A DNA stretch of 64,000 bases. Origin: Scatosoma sp045542595. Lineage in GTDB: Bacteria > Bacillota > Clostridia > Christensenellales > Borkfalkiaceae. The first letter of the stretch is position 1; the number at the start of each line of letters is the position of its first letter. The notes under the pieces were generated by a model, which saw nothing but the letters and a program-made list of their open reading frames with translations, searched no databases and was not told the origin of the DNA. The DNA is taken from positions 1 to 64,000 of the forward strand of contig JAZQLI010000003.1 of NCBI GenBank assembly GCA_045542595.1, written 5' to 3'. Shown piece by piece: positions 33,463 to 41,274 of the stretch. The position numbers were made by a program, and so were the translations under genes.

Positions 33463-34174
33463 ATAAAAATTCCTCTGCTATCAAATTAAAGACGACGGGA
33501 TTTTCCGCAAACGCGAAATGTCCGCCTTCTATTTTTTTCATCTTCGCCCACGGAAAAGCGTCTACGTACGCTTCCGCTTCCGCGCTACTAACCGTTTTAT
33601 CACGCGTTCCCTGCACGATAAGCACTCGGTTTTGCACTCTTTTGGCGCAAGCGCGTAAATCTTCGTTGACTATCTTTTTATAACTCTCTTTCATTATCGG
33701 GGAAAGCGAGCGGTATTCCTTACTACCAAACCGTTTTTCCGCAAAGCGCGGCGCAAATTTCTTCACCAAACGGTAAGCAGCCACCCTAAACTTATATCCC
33801 ATTCCCCTATGCAAAATAACGCCTGCAGGGCCGGTGAGTATCATTTTATCGAATATATTTACATTTTCCGCCGCCGTCTTGATTGCCACTCTGCACCCAA
33901 ACGAATGCGCAATAACATGCGGTTTGCGCACGCCTAACACGTGGAGTGCGGCAACCAGCCAACGGCTGTAATCGCCCACGGAAAACGACTCTTTTAACGG
34001 CGCACTTTGCCCAAAACCTAAAAAATCGAGTGCGGTAACGCGGTAAAATTTTGAAAAATACGCCACTTGTGCGGCAAACGCTTCTTTCGACGAGAGATAG
34101 CCGTGCAGCAAAAGCAAATCCTTTCCCGTCCCCTTTTGTATAAACGAAACTTCGGATAATACCGTTTGCGACAA
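33455..34174 (-). CDS. alpha/beta hydrolase
   Basis: 239 aa alpha/beta hydrolase fold protein. The oxyanion segment LLLLHGYLSSKEAF, the nucleophile elbow AHSFGCRVA, the acid GTRDKTVS and the base GGHFAF give a full Ser-Asp-His triad. The start is a TTG with AAAGGGGG seven nt upstream. It overlaps murF by eight bases and follows rimI by 18 nt, so it is part of the tsaE-tsaB-rimI operon. Substrate unknown. Confidence 0.88.
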   Translation of the reverse strand: MSQTVLSEVSFIQKGTGKDLLLLHGYLSSKEAFAAQVAYFSKFYRVTALDFLGFGQSAPLKESFSVGDYSRWLVAALHVLGVRKPHVIAHSFGCRVAIKTAAENVNIFDKMILTGPAGVILHRGMGYKFRVAAYRLVKKFAPRFAEKRFGSKEYRSLSPIMKESYKKIVNEDLRACAKRVQNRVLIVQGTRDKTVSSAEAEAYVDAFPWAKMKKIEGGHFAFAENPVVFNLIAEEFLYV

Positions 34175-34192
34175 CCCCTTGCCCCCTTTCGT

Positions 34193-34630
34193 TTACAACG
34201 TTTTCACCATTTCCAAAGCCGACTCTCCGTCCGCATAATATTTTTCCCGAACGCGAGTGGTTACAAACCCCCGTCTTTCGTATAACGACTTCGCCGCTAC
34301 GTTAGAAAGACGGACTTCTAAAAATACCCTTTCCACGCCGTGCGCTTGCATAGTACGTAAAAATTCGTCCATAAGCTTACCGCCAAGCCCCAAGCCGCGG
34401 CAATTCTCCGCGACGGCAATAATCAAAAGCTCCGCTTCTTCAAAGAGTTTCGTCGCGCAAAGATAGCCGACAAGCTTGCCGTCGACAAGCAATTTCAAGC
34501 CGTAAAAATCCGTTCTTTCAAACGCACTGAAAAGCTGCTGCTTCGTCCAAGCGTCTGGAAAGCATTCCTTTTCGAGTGCGGCAATAGTTTGAATATCTTC
34601 TTTTTCCCAAGGTAAAATGCTTACTTGCAT
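34193..34630 (-). CDS. rimI: ribosomal protein S18 alanine N-acetyltransferase RimI
   Basis: 145 aa GNAT acetyltransferase. The acetyl-CoA loop is CRGLGLGGKLMDEFL and the C-terminus has LEVRLSNVAAKSLYERRGF, typical of RimI. It lies in the conserved tsaE-tsaB-rimI order and overlaps tsaB by ten bases. It acetylates the N-terminus of S18 or other proteins. Confidence 0.93.
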   Translation of the reverse strand: MQVSILPWEKEDIQTIAALEKECFPDAWTKQQLFSAFERTDFYGLKLLVDGKLVGYLCATKLFEEAELLIIAVAENCRGLGLGGKLMDEFLRTMQAHGVERVFLEVRLSNVAAKSLYERRGFVTTRVREKYYADGESALEMVKTL

Positions 34631-35259
34631 AAATTGATTTCCGCCGAACTTTTTCGTACGTATAACGCCGTAAGCGGTGCAAACGCGCCCGCTTTTTCCT
34701 TTACTTCTACCGCCTTAATAAGTCCTTCTATAGGCGAAACAACGCGTACGTTTGCGTGCGCGGAAATAGGGAGCGAACCGTTACTGCAAAGCACGTATCC
34801 GTCCTTTTCAAGCGCTAACACTTCGCTTTCGGTAAGGTATGCAGGGGGTAAAATTACGTTCCCGTTTTGATAGCCGCAAGCGTAGTACGCGCCGTGCATA
34901 GCGTCTACCAAGCAAAGCGTCTTTTGCGCCGTATTTTCGGTATCTAACGTATTATATGCAATCGCGTCGAAAGACGTGATAGGCAACGTTTTTTTCGCGT
35001 GCGCCAACGCAAACCCTTTCATTGCGGCAATACCGATACGTATCCCCGTAAACGAGCCTGCCCCCACAACGGCGGCAAAAAAATCGCACTCGTCAACAGT
35101 CAGTTCGGCTTCTTTAAGTACTTCGTCTACCGTTTTCAGCCATAAAACGGAGTGTTTCATCGCGCAATCGGGTACGAAACGGGAGTACGTTTTCCCGTTT
35201 TTACTTGCCGCTACGCATAAATATTCGCCGCACGTATTCAACGCCAAATAATTTCCCAA
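34621..35259 (-). CDS. tsaB: tRNA t6A synthesis protein TsaB
   Basis: 212 aa ASKHA-fold pseudo-enzyme that partners TsaD in making t6A37. The N-terminus NYLALNTCGEYLCVAASKNG aligns with the usual ILAIDTS start, and VVGAGSFTGIRIGIAAMKGF is the strongest family motif. I place the start at a TTG (35259) with AAGGGG eight nt upstream; the frame is open another 41 codons but that part is inside tsaE and has no homology. Confidence 0.93.
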   Translation of the reverse strand: MGNYLALNTCGEYLCVAASKNGKTYSRFVPDCAMKHSVLWLKTVDEVLKEAELTVDECDFFAAVVGAGSFTGIRIGIAAMKGFALAHAKKTLPITSFDAIAYNTLDTENTAQKTLCLVDAMHGAYYACGYQNGNVILPPAYLTESEVLALEKDGYVLCSNGSLPISAHANVRVVSPIEGLIKAVEVKEKAGAFAPLTALYVRKSSAEINLCK

Positions 35260-35273
35260 AGCCTTTACCCCTT

Positions 35274-35678
35274 TTACTCGATAATAATTGCGCGTTCGTT
35301 TACTCCGCGCTTTTCTATCCGCACCCTTTTTACTACGGGCGGCAATAGCGGCGTGATATTTTGCGCCCATTCGATAAGGCAAATACCGCCCATATCGAAA
35401 TAATCGGCAAGCCCTAACTGTTCGGCTTGTTCCACGGTTTCAATGCGGTAACAATCGTAATGAAACAGCCTGCCGTCGTAATCGTTCATATACGCGTAGG
35501 TGGGGCTGGTAACTTCTTCTTCCACGCCCAAGCCCTTAGCAACGCCCTTGGCGAACACCGTTTTTCCTGCGCCCATCTCTCCGTCTAATAGCACCACGTC
35601 GCCTGCGCAAAGCGTTTTTGCATACGCCGTAGCAAACGATTCCGTTTCTTCTCTCGATTTTGAAATGAATATTGCCAT
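35274..35678 (-). CDS. tsaE: tRNA t6A synthesis ATPase TsaE
   Basis: 134 aa P-loop ATPase. GEMGAGKTVFAKGVAKGLG is the Walker A region, SPTYAYMNDY and HYDCYRIE are typical TsaE segments, and LIEWAQNI gives the Walker B-like end. It is needed for turnover of the TsaBD complex. The promoter -10 lies only six bases before the ATG, so the message may be leaderless. Confidence 0.95.
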   Translation of the reverse strand: MAIFISKSREETESFATAYAKTLCAGDVVLLDGEMGAGKTVFAKGVAKGLGVEEEVTSPTYAYMNDYDGRLFHYDCYRIETVEQAEQLGLADYFDMGGICLIEWAQNITPLLPPVVKRVRIEKRGVNERAIIIE

Positions 35679-35684
35679 AATTCT

Positions 35685-35713
35685 ATTATAATACCTTCCT
35701 ACGAATTTTGCAA
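35685..35713 (-). promoter_or_regulatory. promoter of tsaE operon, possibly leaderless
   Basis: On the minus strand TTGCAA (35708-35713), 17 bp, TATAAT (35685-35690). Transcription would start at about the A of the tsaE ATG (35678). No ribosome site lies between. Confidence 0.7.
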
Positions 35714-35726
35714 TCGTTTACAAGCT

Positions 35727-36308
35727 TTAAATTTTCAACTTTTTAAGCACCGCCGATAACCGTTTATACAAAAGCATCGTTAAAACGCCCACCGCCGCCG
35801 TCTTAATAAGGTTAAACGCCACGATAAACCAAAACCCTTCCAAAAAGAGTGCCACTCCCGCTTCCGCGCCCAAAAACAAGGGAAAGGTAATAAAACGGTT
35901 GGTGATAAGCGCCGCCGCCGTACCGATAAAACACGCGCCAACCAAACAGGGAATTACCACTTTTAAACCTTTTTTAAAACGGTAAACCGTAGCAGGGAGT
36001 AGTATGTACGCCGAAGTAGTGATAGCGTTGGCAATCTCTCCCACGCCGCCGCTACCGCTTGCTAACGTACGAAGAAGCTCTTTTACTATACACACGATAA
36101 CCCCTTCCACAGGCCCTAATAAAAACGCAATTAATAAAATGAATACGTTCCCGAAATCGAGTTTCAAAAACGGCAGCGCAGGGAAAAGCGGAAAATCTAA
36201 TAAACTCACTGCAAAGGCGAGTGCTACAAACACTGCCATAAACGCCATACGTTTGGAAGAGAACTTTTGCTTTATTTGTTTTATCGGCTTTTTTTCTTTT
36301 TCGTCCAT
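35727..36308 (-). CDS. ribU: ECF transporter S component, RibU-type riboflavin/FMN transporter
   Basis: 193 aa membrane protein with about six helices after a basic N-terminus (KQKFSSKRMAFMAVFVALAF). LKLDFGNVFILLIAFLLGP is the conserved RibU/ECF-S region and GGVGEIANAITTSAYILLPA matches RibU as well. It binds riboflavin outside and docks on a shared ECF energizing module. The gene is directly behind an FMN riboswitch, which supports the substrate. The ATG at 36308 has GGAG six nt upstream; the open frame before it covers the riboswitch and is not coding. Confidence 0.92.
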   Translation of the reverse strand: MDEKEKKPIKQIKQKFSSKRMAFMAVFVALAFAVSLLDFPLFPALPFLKLDFGNVFILLIAFLLGPVEGVIVCIVKELLRTLASGSGGVGEIANAITTSAYILLPATVYRFKKGLKVVIPCLVGACFIGTAAALITNRFITFPLFLGAEAGVALFLEGFWFIVAFNLIKTAAVGVLTMLLYKRLSAVLKKLKI

Positions 36309-36319
36309 ACCTATCTCCA

Positions 36320-36349
36320 CAATAAAACCGCCCCAAAGCCTTGGGGCGG
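36320..36349 (-). terminator. riboswitch expression-platform terminator
   Basis: On the minus strand CCGCCCCAAGG pairs with CTTTGGGGCGG (11 positions, one mismatch or wobble), followed by TTTTATT. Its 3' strand is identical to 11 nt at the start of the FMN aptamer. Confidence 0.88.
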
Positions 36350-36384
36350 CAATGCGCGCAATAAATCGGCAAAAAGACGCCTTG

Positions 36385-36510
36385 TCCTTTCCGCCCATTC
36401 CTTTCCTATCCGGACTATACCGTCGGTACGGGAATTTCACCCGTTCGGGAGCAAACGCTCTTCGCAGACTCTACTGCCGGTGGGGAATTACACCCCGCCC
36501 CAAAGAATAT
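36385..36510 (-). promoter_or_regulatory. FMN riboswitch (RFN element)
   Basis: On the minus strand the conserved core is visible in order: TTTGGGGCGGGGTG, AATTCCCCACCGGCAGTA, GAGTCTGCGAAGAGC, the GAACGGGTGAAATTCCCGT arm, CCGACGGTATAGTCCGGAT and AGGAAAGGAAT closing P1 with ATTCTTT. This is a canonical RFN. With FMN bound the GGGGCGG core is sequestered and the downstream terminator forms; without it the same GGGGCGG can pair with the terminator's 5' strand. Confidence 0.95.
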
Positions 36511-36530
36511 CGGTTATTTTATTTTTTTAC

Positions 36531-36559
36531 AGTATACCATTTTTCACGCGTACTGTCAA
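36531..36559 (-). promoter_or_regulatory. SigA promoter of the FMN riboswitch-ribU unit
   Basis: On the minus strand TTGACA (36554-36559), 17 bp, TATACT (36531-36536). Transcription would start about 15 nt before the aptamer. Confidence 0.87.
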
Positions 36560-36567
36560 GCAAATTG

Positions 36568-38052
36568 CTATACAAGCGGAAAATCCACCCAAAAAGTACT
36601 CCCCTTGCCCTTTTCGCTATCCACACCGAATGCAAAGCCGTGCAGCTGCAATACCGTTTTCACAATCGAAAGCCCCAAGCCCGTGCCTTTTACGGGGCGT
36701 TTATGCGTAGTTGCACTGCGGCAATATCTATCCCAAATGCGAACAAGCTCTTCTTCGGCAATACCTTCGCCCGTATCGGTTACCGAAAAACGGAATACCT
36801 TTTCGCCCGTCCGCTTTAAGCGTACGAACACCTTTTTATCGTCGCCCGTATAATTAACGGCGTTGCCTATCAAATTATACAGTACCTGTTCTATCTTCAC
36901 TTCGTCCCCGCGCGTAAACAAATCGCTTTCCACGTCCGTTTCAAACACGTAACCACTCTCCGTGGTAAGATAGGAAAATTTTCCCAAAATAACCGACAGC
37001 GTAGCCGACATATCCATCTCTTCCATTTGTAACGAGTCTATCCCCGAACGGAGTTTAGATAAATCGAGTACGTCTCCTACGAGTGTGGTCAGCCTATCCG
37101 ATTCGTCAATGATAACCTGCGCGTGCTTTTCCCGTTTTTCGGGATAATTACCCGAAATTTCTTTTATCATAGACGCGTATGCCTTAATCATTGTCAAAGG
37201 CGTTTTAAAATCGTGCGAAACGTTGGCGATAAGCTCTTTTTGCATCGTGTCCGTTTTCGCAAGCTCGTCGCGAGCAAAGTTTAACGACTCGGCAAGCTCC
37301 GCAAGCTCGCTCCCGTAATCGTTACCGTGGAAATCGACGTTGAAATCCCCTTCGGCAAGCCGCTGCGCAGAACGAGTCATTTCCGCAATCGGTCTTGTCA
37401 GCCAGCCCGATACCGCGCTGGAAACCGCAAACGCCAACACGAACATAAACACGGATACCAAACCCGTTCTAAGGCTCATTTCCGCCGCTACCGATTCTAA
37501 TAAATCTAACGATTTATACACGTAAAGATACACCGAATCGTTACCGTACACGGGTAATTTCGCCCCGAATACGTACTCCCCGTCGCCTTCATAGGTAACG
37601 TCGTTTTGCTTGCGTTCGGCAAGCAGTTCTTTCAGGCGTGCAATTTCCGAAGAAAAATCTCTTGTGCCGTTCACGGTTTTGGGCAAAAGCACTCGCCCAT
37701 TCCCGTCCAAGACTACGATATTCACTCCGTAACGGAGTGCAAGCCGCTCCACGTAAATACTCCAATTTTGTTGTGTGGGGAGTTCCGCATACAGGTCGGC
37801 TATAATGCGTTCGCCCTTTTGGTTGACGTCTTTCGCCACTTCGCCCTTATACGTTTGGGCGAGCAAAAAATTTTGCGTAAAAGAAAAAATAAGCAGAATC
37901 AAAAAGGTAAACGCAGAAAACACCGCCCAAAGCAAAAAGTAAATGCTTGTACTTTTTCGCTTTTGACGGTACGCTTTCCGTTTGTTTGCAGACGGTTTTA
38001 CTTGGGCATTTTCCGCCCCCGTCCGTGTTGTTTCCTTGTTGTTTTTCGCCAT
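36568..38052 (-). CDS. sensor histidine kinase
   Basis: 494 aa membrane kinase. Helix 1 at about 37-62 (YFLLWAVFSAFTFLILLIFS), an extracellular domain of about 115 residues, helix 2 at about 190-212, a HAMP segment (RPIAEMTRSAQRLAEGDFNV), the H-box VSHDFKTPLTMIKAY with His phosphorylation site, and the ATPase domain (NLIGNAVNYTG, DTGEGIAEEE, KGTGLGLSIVKTV). Partner response regulator lies immediately upstream, 20 nt apart. The signal is unknown; an envelope stimulus is likely from the topology. Confidence 0.94.
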   Translation of the reverse strand: MAKNNKETTRTGAENAQVKPSANKRKAYRQKRKSTSIYFLLWAVFSAFTFLILLIFSFTQNFLLAQTYKGEVAKDVNQKGERIIADLYAELPTQQNWSIYVERLALRYGVNIVVLDGNGRVLLPKTVNGTRDFSSEIARLKELLAERKQNDVTYEGDGEYVFGAKLPVYGNDSVYLYVYKSLDLLESVAAEMSLRTGLVSVFMFVLAFAVSSAVSGWLTRPIAEMTRSAQRLAEGDFNVDFHGNDYGSELAELAESLNFARDELAKTDTMQKELIANVSHDFKTPLTMIKAYASMIKEISGNYPEKREKHAQVIIDESDRLTTLVGDVLDLSKLRSGIDSLQMEEMDMSATLSVILGKFSYLTTESGYVFETDVESDLFTRGDEVKIEQVLYNLIGNAVNYTGDDKKVFVRLKRTGEKVFRFSVTDTGEGIAEEELVRIWDRYCRSATTHKRPVKGTGLGLSIVKTVLQLHGFAFGVDSEKGKGSTFWVDFPLV

Positions 38053-38072
38053 ATATTATCCGTTTTTAAAAG

Positions 38073-38738
38073 TTATTCTTCAAACTTATATCCCAAACCG
38101 CGGAGCGTTACGATAAATTTACGATACTCTTTTAAATTGCTCCGCAGCATTTTTATATGCGTATCCACCGTTCTATCGTCCCCGTAAAAATCAAATCCCC
38201 AAACGTCGTACAACAGTTTTTCACGCGTTAAGGCGATACCTTTGTTGCGGATAAGATAAAAAAGCAATTCGTATTCCTTAGGCGTAAGTTCCGCTTTTTC
38301 GCCGTCTACGTATACGTTCCGCCCTGCCATATCCACTTCCAAACCTTCAAATTTTAACACTTCGTTCCCCGAAGATTTTTGTCTGCGGCGCTTGGTAACG
38401 GCGTTGATACGCGCCATCACTTCCTTGGGCGAGAACGGCTTGGTTACGTAGTCGTCCACGCCAATTTCAAACGCGAACAATTTATCATATTCTTCCCCAC
38501 GCGCCGACAGCATAATGACGGGGATATCTTTCCCTTTTTTTATTTCTTTCACTGCGGAAAAGCCGTCGAGATGGGGCATCATAACGTCCATTAAAATCAA
38601 ATCGTAATCGTTTTCCCTGCACAATTTTACCGCTTCCATACCGTCAGCCGCCTCAAATGCTTCGTTCCCCTCAAACTCAATATACTCACGAAGCACTCCG
38701 CGAATCATCTCTTCGTCGTCCACAATTAAAATTCTCAT
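38073..38738 (-). CDS. OmpR/PhoB-family response regulator
   Basis: 221 aa. Receiver domain 1-120 with acidic pair VDDEE, phospho-acceptor in LILMDVMMPHLDGF (about Asp51) and KPF; winged-helix DNA-binding domain from about 128 (LTPKEYELLFYLIRNKG, YDVWGFDFYGDDRTVDTHIK, RGLGYKFE). It is cotranscribed with the kinase from a consensus promoter. It lies back to back with the SDR gene and may regulate it. Confidence 0.96.
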   Translation of the reverse strand: MRILIVDDEEMIRGVLREYIEFEGNEAFEAADGMEAVKLCRENDYDLILMDVMMPHLDGFSAVKEIKKGKDIPVIMLSARGEEYDKLFAFEIGVDDYVTKPFSPKEVMARINAVTKRRRQKSSGNEVLKFEGLEVDMAGRNVYVDGEKAELTPKEYELLFYLIRNKGIALTREKLLYDVWGFDFYGDDRTVDTHIKMLRSNLKEYRKFIVTLRGLGYKFEE

Positions 38739-38852
38739 AAATTTTCTCCTAAAAGGTAAATTTTGGTTTTTCTATTATAGTTATACCCAAAAAATGTTAA
38801 GGATACAACAAAAAAGAGTGAAATATGTGTGAAAATGTATTTTTTCATATAG

Positions 38853-38881
38853 AGTATAACAAATTTTCCTTTTTTTGTCAA
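38853..38881 (-). promoter_or_regulatory. SigA promoter of the two-component operon
   Basis: On the minus strand TTGACA (38876-38881), 17 bp, TATACT (38853-38858). The leader to the response regulator ATG is about 110 nt, with no clear fold found. Confidence 0.87.
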
Positions 38882-38909
38882 CCCTGACGGAAATTTTCCC
38901 CCTTTCGCG

Positions 38910-38938
38910 TTGACAAAAACAAAAACTCGTTGTATAAT
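38910..38938 (+). promoter_or_regulatory. SigA promoter of the SDR gene
   Basis: TTGACA (38910-38915), 17 bp, TATAAT (38933-38938). It diverges from the two-component promoter with 28 bp between the -35 boxes. Confidence 0.88.
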
Positions 38939-38991
38939 AGAAAGGACGGACAACCCCGCCGAATATCAGTATACTATAAGGAGAATATACT

Positions 38992-39750
38992 ATGCAACTC
39001 AACGGAAAAGTAGTTATCATCACGGGCGGCGGCAGAGGCATCGGCTTTGGACTTTCCACCGCTTTTGCTAAAGCAGGCGCGAAAATCGTTATCACGGGCA
39101 GAACGGAAAGCACTCTTCTTGCCGCGAAAGAAAAATTAGAAAGCGCACACGGCTGCGAAGTGCTTACCGTAACCGCCGACGGCGCGGACGAACAAGCCAT
39201 TCAAAACGTAATTGATAAAACGGTGGAAAAATTTGGGCGTATCGACGCGGTAGTAAACAACGCACAAGCTTCCGCTTCGGGTAAAATGCTTATACAACAC
39301 ACGAAGGAAGATTTAGACCTTGCCATCTATTCTGGGCTCTATGCCACCTTCTTCTATATGCAAAAAGCGTATCCTTACCTTAAGGAAAGCAAGGGCTGCG
39401 TTATCAACTTCGCTTCGGGCGCAGGCTTGTTTGGACGTATTGCGCAGTCTTCGTATGCAGCGGCAAAAGAAGGCATTCGCGGACTTTCCCGTGTCGCGGC
39501 AACCGAATGGGCTCCCGACGGAGTGCGTGTAAACGTCATTTGTCCCCTTGCTATGACGGAAGGGTTGCAAAAGTTTAAAGAAGAATATCCCGAACGCTAC
39601 GAACAAACGATTAAAGGCGTGCCTATGGGCAGATTTGCCGACCCCGAAAAGGACGTTGGCGGCGTTTGCGTATTCCTTTGCAGCGACGACGCTTCGTATA
39701 TCACGGGCGAAACGATTACCCTGCAAGGCGGTAGCGGTTTAAGACCGTAA
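38992..39750 (+). CDS. SDR family oxidoreductase
   Basis: 252 aa classical short-chain dehydrogenase. ITGGGRGIGFGLSTAFAKAG binds NAD(P), NNAQASASG replaces the NNAG motif, FASGAG has the Ser and SSYAAAKEG the YxxxK pair; the C-terminus GETITLQGGSG closes the fold. AAGGAG precedes the ATG. It is a single gene with its own promoter and terminator, divergent from a response regulator. The substrate cannot be predicted; NNAQ in place of NNAG is also seen in enoyl- and dienoyl-CoA reductase-like members. Confidence 0.93.
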   Translation: MQLNGKVVIITGGGRGIGFGLSTAFAKAGAKIVITGRTESTLLAAKEKLESAHGCEVLTVTADGADEQAIQNVIDKTVEKFGRIDAVVNNAQASASGKMLIQHTKEDLDLAIYSGLYATFFYMQKAYPYLKESKGCVINFASGAGLFGRIAQSSYAAAKEGIRGLSRVAATEWAPDGVRVNVICPLAMTEGLQKFKEEYPERYEQTIKGVPMGRFADPEKDVGGVCVFLCSDDASYITGETITLQGGSGLRP

Positions 39751-39768
39751 TTGTTGTTTTTAAATATG

Positions 39769-39808
39769 TAACGCGCCATCTTCGACGTTTCGAAGATGGC
39801 GCGTTTTT
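39769..39808. terminator. strong bidirectional terminator between SDR gene and sigG
   Basis: A perfect 15-bp stem (ACGCGCCATCTTCGA and its complement) with a four-base loop and T-run on the plus side. sigG ends on the other side two bases away. Confidence 0.9.
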
Positions 39809-39810
39809 CA

Positions 39811-40578
39811 TTAGGATATATTCTTTTTTATGGCTTGTAAGGCGTTTTTTTCCAAACGCGAAACTTGCGCTTGGGAAATACCCACTTCTTCGGAAATTTC
39901 CGTTTGCGTTTTGCCTTGATAATAGCGAAGATACAAAATTCTCCGTTCCCGTTCGCCCAGCTTTCCTATCGCTTCACCGAGCGCGACGTGCTCCGTCCAA
40001 ATTTCGTCCGTATTCTTTTCGTCGCAAAGCTGGTCCATTAAAAGCAACGTATCGCCCGATTTATTGTATACGGGCTCGTAAATGGAAATAGGGTCGGAAA
40101 TGGCGTCTAAGGCGTATACCACTTCCCGTTCAGCTACTTGCAAACGCTCGGCTATCTTTTGCGTAGTAGCTTCTTCGTCGTCGCTTTCAATCGCTTCGCG
40201 CGCCTTTAACACTTTGTACGCCATATCGCGGATACTCCGCGAAACGCGCAGCGAATTGCCGTCTCGAAGATACCGCTTAATTTCCCCCACTATCATAGGT
40301 ACGGCGTACGTGCTAAATTTTACACCGACGCTTGTGTCAAAGCCATCGATAGCTTTGATAAGACCTACACAGCCAGCTTGAAATACGTCGTCCGCGCCCA
40401 AGTTTTTAATGCGAAACCGCTTGACAAGAGATAACACAAGCCGCATATTGCCGACGATAAACGTATCGCGCGCGGCTTTATCCCCTGCTTTGATGCGTTT
40501 CATCAACTCTTCGTTTTCCTTGGCGGAAAGCTTAGGTAGCCCTGCGGTGTCCACACCGCAAATTTCCACTTTTTGCAT
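39811..40578 (-). CDS. sigG: forespore sigma factor SigG
   Basis: 255 aa sigma-70 family protein. The N-terminus QKVEICGVDTAGLPKLSAKE is the SigG-specific segment; region 2 has GNMRLVLSLVKRF and DVFQAGCVGLIKAIDGFD, region 4 has YYQGKTQTEISEEVGISQAQVSRLEKNA. It directs late forespore transcription. In most spore-formers it follows spoIIGA-sigE directly; here two foreign-looking genes lie between. A SigF/SigG-like promoter lies 75-105 bp upstream. Confidence 0.97.
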   Translation of the reverse strand: MQKVEICGVDTAGLPKLSAKENEELMKRIKAGDKAARDTFIVGNMRLVLSLVKRFRIKNLGADDVFQAGCVGLIKAIDGFDTSVGVKFSTYAVPMIVGEIKRYLRDGNSLRVSRSIRDMAYKVLKAREAIESDDEEATTQKIAERLQVAEREVVYALDAISDPISIYEPVYNKSGDTLLLMDQLCDEKNTDEIWTEHVALGEAIGKLGERERRILYLRYYQGKTQTEISEEVGISQAQVSRLEKNALQAIKKNIS

Positions 40579-40615
40579 ACTCCTTTCACTCCTTTGGGAT
40601 AAAATATCCCCACGG

Positions 40616-40630
40616 CAGGTACGCGTTGAA
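40616..40630 (+). repeat. 15-bp intergenic motif, copy 1
   Basis: CAGGTACGCGTTGAA. The same 15-mer recurs, inverted, at 56398-56412 and 61460-61474, and with one change at 59043-59057. All four copies are between genes. This one is in the sigG leader. Confidence 0.7.
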
Positions 40631-40652
40631 CGGCGTTTTTCCTGCGCTTATT

Positions 40653-40682
40653 GAGTATGCGCTATCGTCGTAATTTTTATAC
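40653..40682 (-). promoter_or_regulatory. SigF/SigG-like promoter of sigG
   Basis: On the minus strand GTATA (40678-40682), 18 bp, CATACTC (40653-40659). It fits SigG (gyATA ... CATnnTA, one mismatch) and, with a 15-bp spacer to GCGCATACT, also SigF (GGnnAnAnT, one mismatch). Confidence 0.5.
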
Positions 40683-40685
40683 CTA

Positions 40686-40716
40686 AAACGCGGCAAGCCT
40701 TTTCCAAGCCCGCCGC
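40686..40716 (-). terminator. weak terminator after the SLOG gene
   Basis: On the minus strand GCGGCGGGC pairs with GCTTGCCGC (two G-U) and GTTTTAGG follows. The short T-run makes it a weak or partial terminator, but it separates the cassette from the sigG promoter. Confidence 0.5.
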
Positions 40717-40737
40717 TTAATATGTTGGTTGTATTTT

Positions 40738-41241
40738 TTAATACTGATATAAATTGATAATTTTCTTTTCCTTTTTTTGAGCGTATTTATAAGCGATTTT
40801 TGTACCGCTATTACGTCTTATAGGACATAAGCTATTACTCTTCGTCTCTCTTTTAAATGGTGGCACATAATTCTCGTTATAATAAAACACGCAATAAGTA
40901 GAATTGTCAATCATTTCGTAATTGCGTTCTATATACGAATATTTGCCTGCTTTTTCTAATTTAAGCGGAAAATACGTTTCTTCATAATATTGAAGTAGAT
41001 ATTCTTCGTATAATTTATCTACGCTTGGATAAACCGCCCTAACGTATATTCTTTTAATAAAAGAATACGTTTCTTTCAATTCCGTTACAACTTCCCACGA
41101 TAAGTTGTTAAATGCGCTCATACTGCCAAAAAGAAAGGTTGTAACGCCTTTATTTATAAGCGTTACGATTGTTTCTCTTAATAAAAATTTAAGTTTTTCA
41201 GTTTTTTCAATCGTCCTATGCCCTATAAAACAAACTTTCAT
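40738..41241 (-). CDS. SLOG-family (DUF1273/YpsA-like) protein
   Basis: 167 aa protein of the SLOG superfamily, Rossmannoid proteins that bind nucleotide-derived ligands. The N-terminus KVCFIGHRTIEKT carries the GHR motif, FLFGSMSAFNNLSWEVV follows, and the end SGTKIAYKYAQKKEKKIINL matches DUF1273 proteins. AGGG precedes the ATG. It diverges from a small XRE gene and is controlled by a consensus promoter flanked by palindromes. It lies inside the sigma-factor cluster and is AT-richer than its neighbours. The ligand and output are unknown. Confidence 0.8.
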   Translation of the reverse strand: MKVCFIGHRTIEKTEKLKFLLRETIVTLINKGVTTFLFGSMSAFNNLSWEVVTELKETYSFIKRIYVRAVYPSVDKLYEEYLLQYYEETYFPLKLEKAGKYSYIERNYEMIDNSTYCVFYYNENYVPPFKRETKSNSLCPIRRNSGTKIAYKYAQKKEKKIINLYQY

Positions 41242-41255
41242 ATTTTCCCTGCGTT

Positions 41256-41268
41256 TTCGTGGAATTCC
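41256..41268. promoter_or_regulatory. operator-like site 1
   Basis: TTCGTGGAATTCC, with a GGAATTCC palindrome, lies at the expected transcription start of the SLOG gene. It shares CGTGGAA with sites 2 and 3. Confidence 0.6.
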
Positions 41269-41274
41269 GTAAAT

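Noticed and set aside
34621..35382. Extended N-terminus of TsaB starting inside tsaE
   Set aside because: The extra 41 residues are basic, without homology, and lie in the tsaE gene; a TTG with a good ribosome site gives the normal N-terminus.
35727..36440. Longer start for the RibU-type protein
   Set aside because: The extra frame reads through the riboswitch and its terminator; the ATG at 36308 has its own ribosome site.
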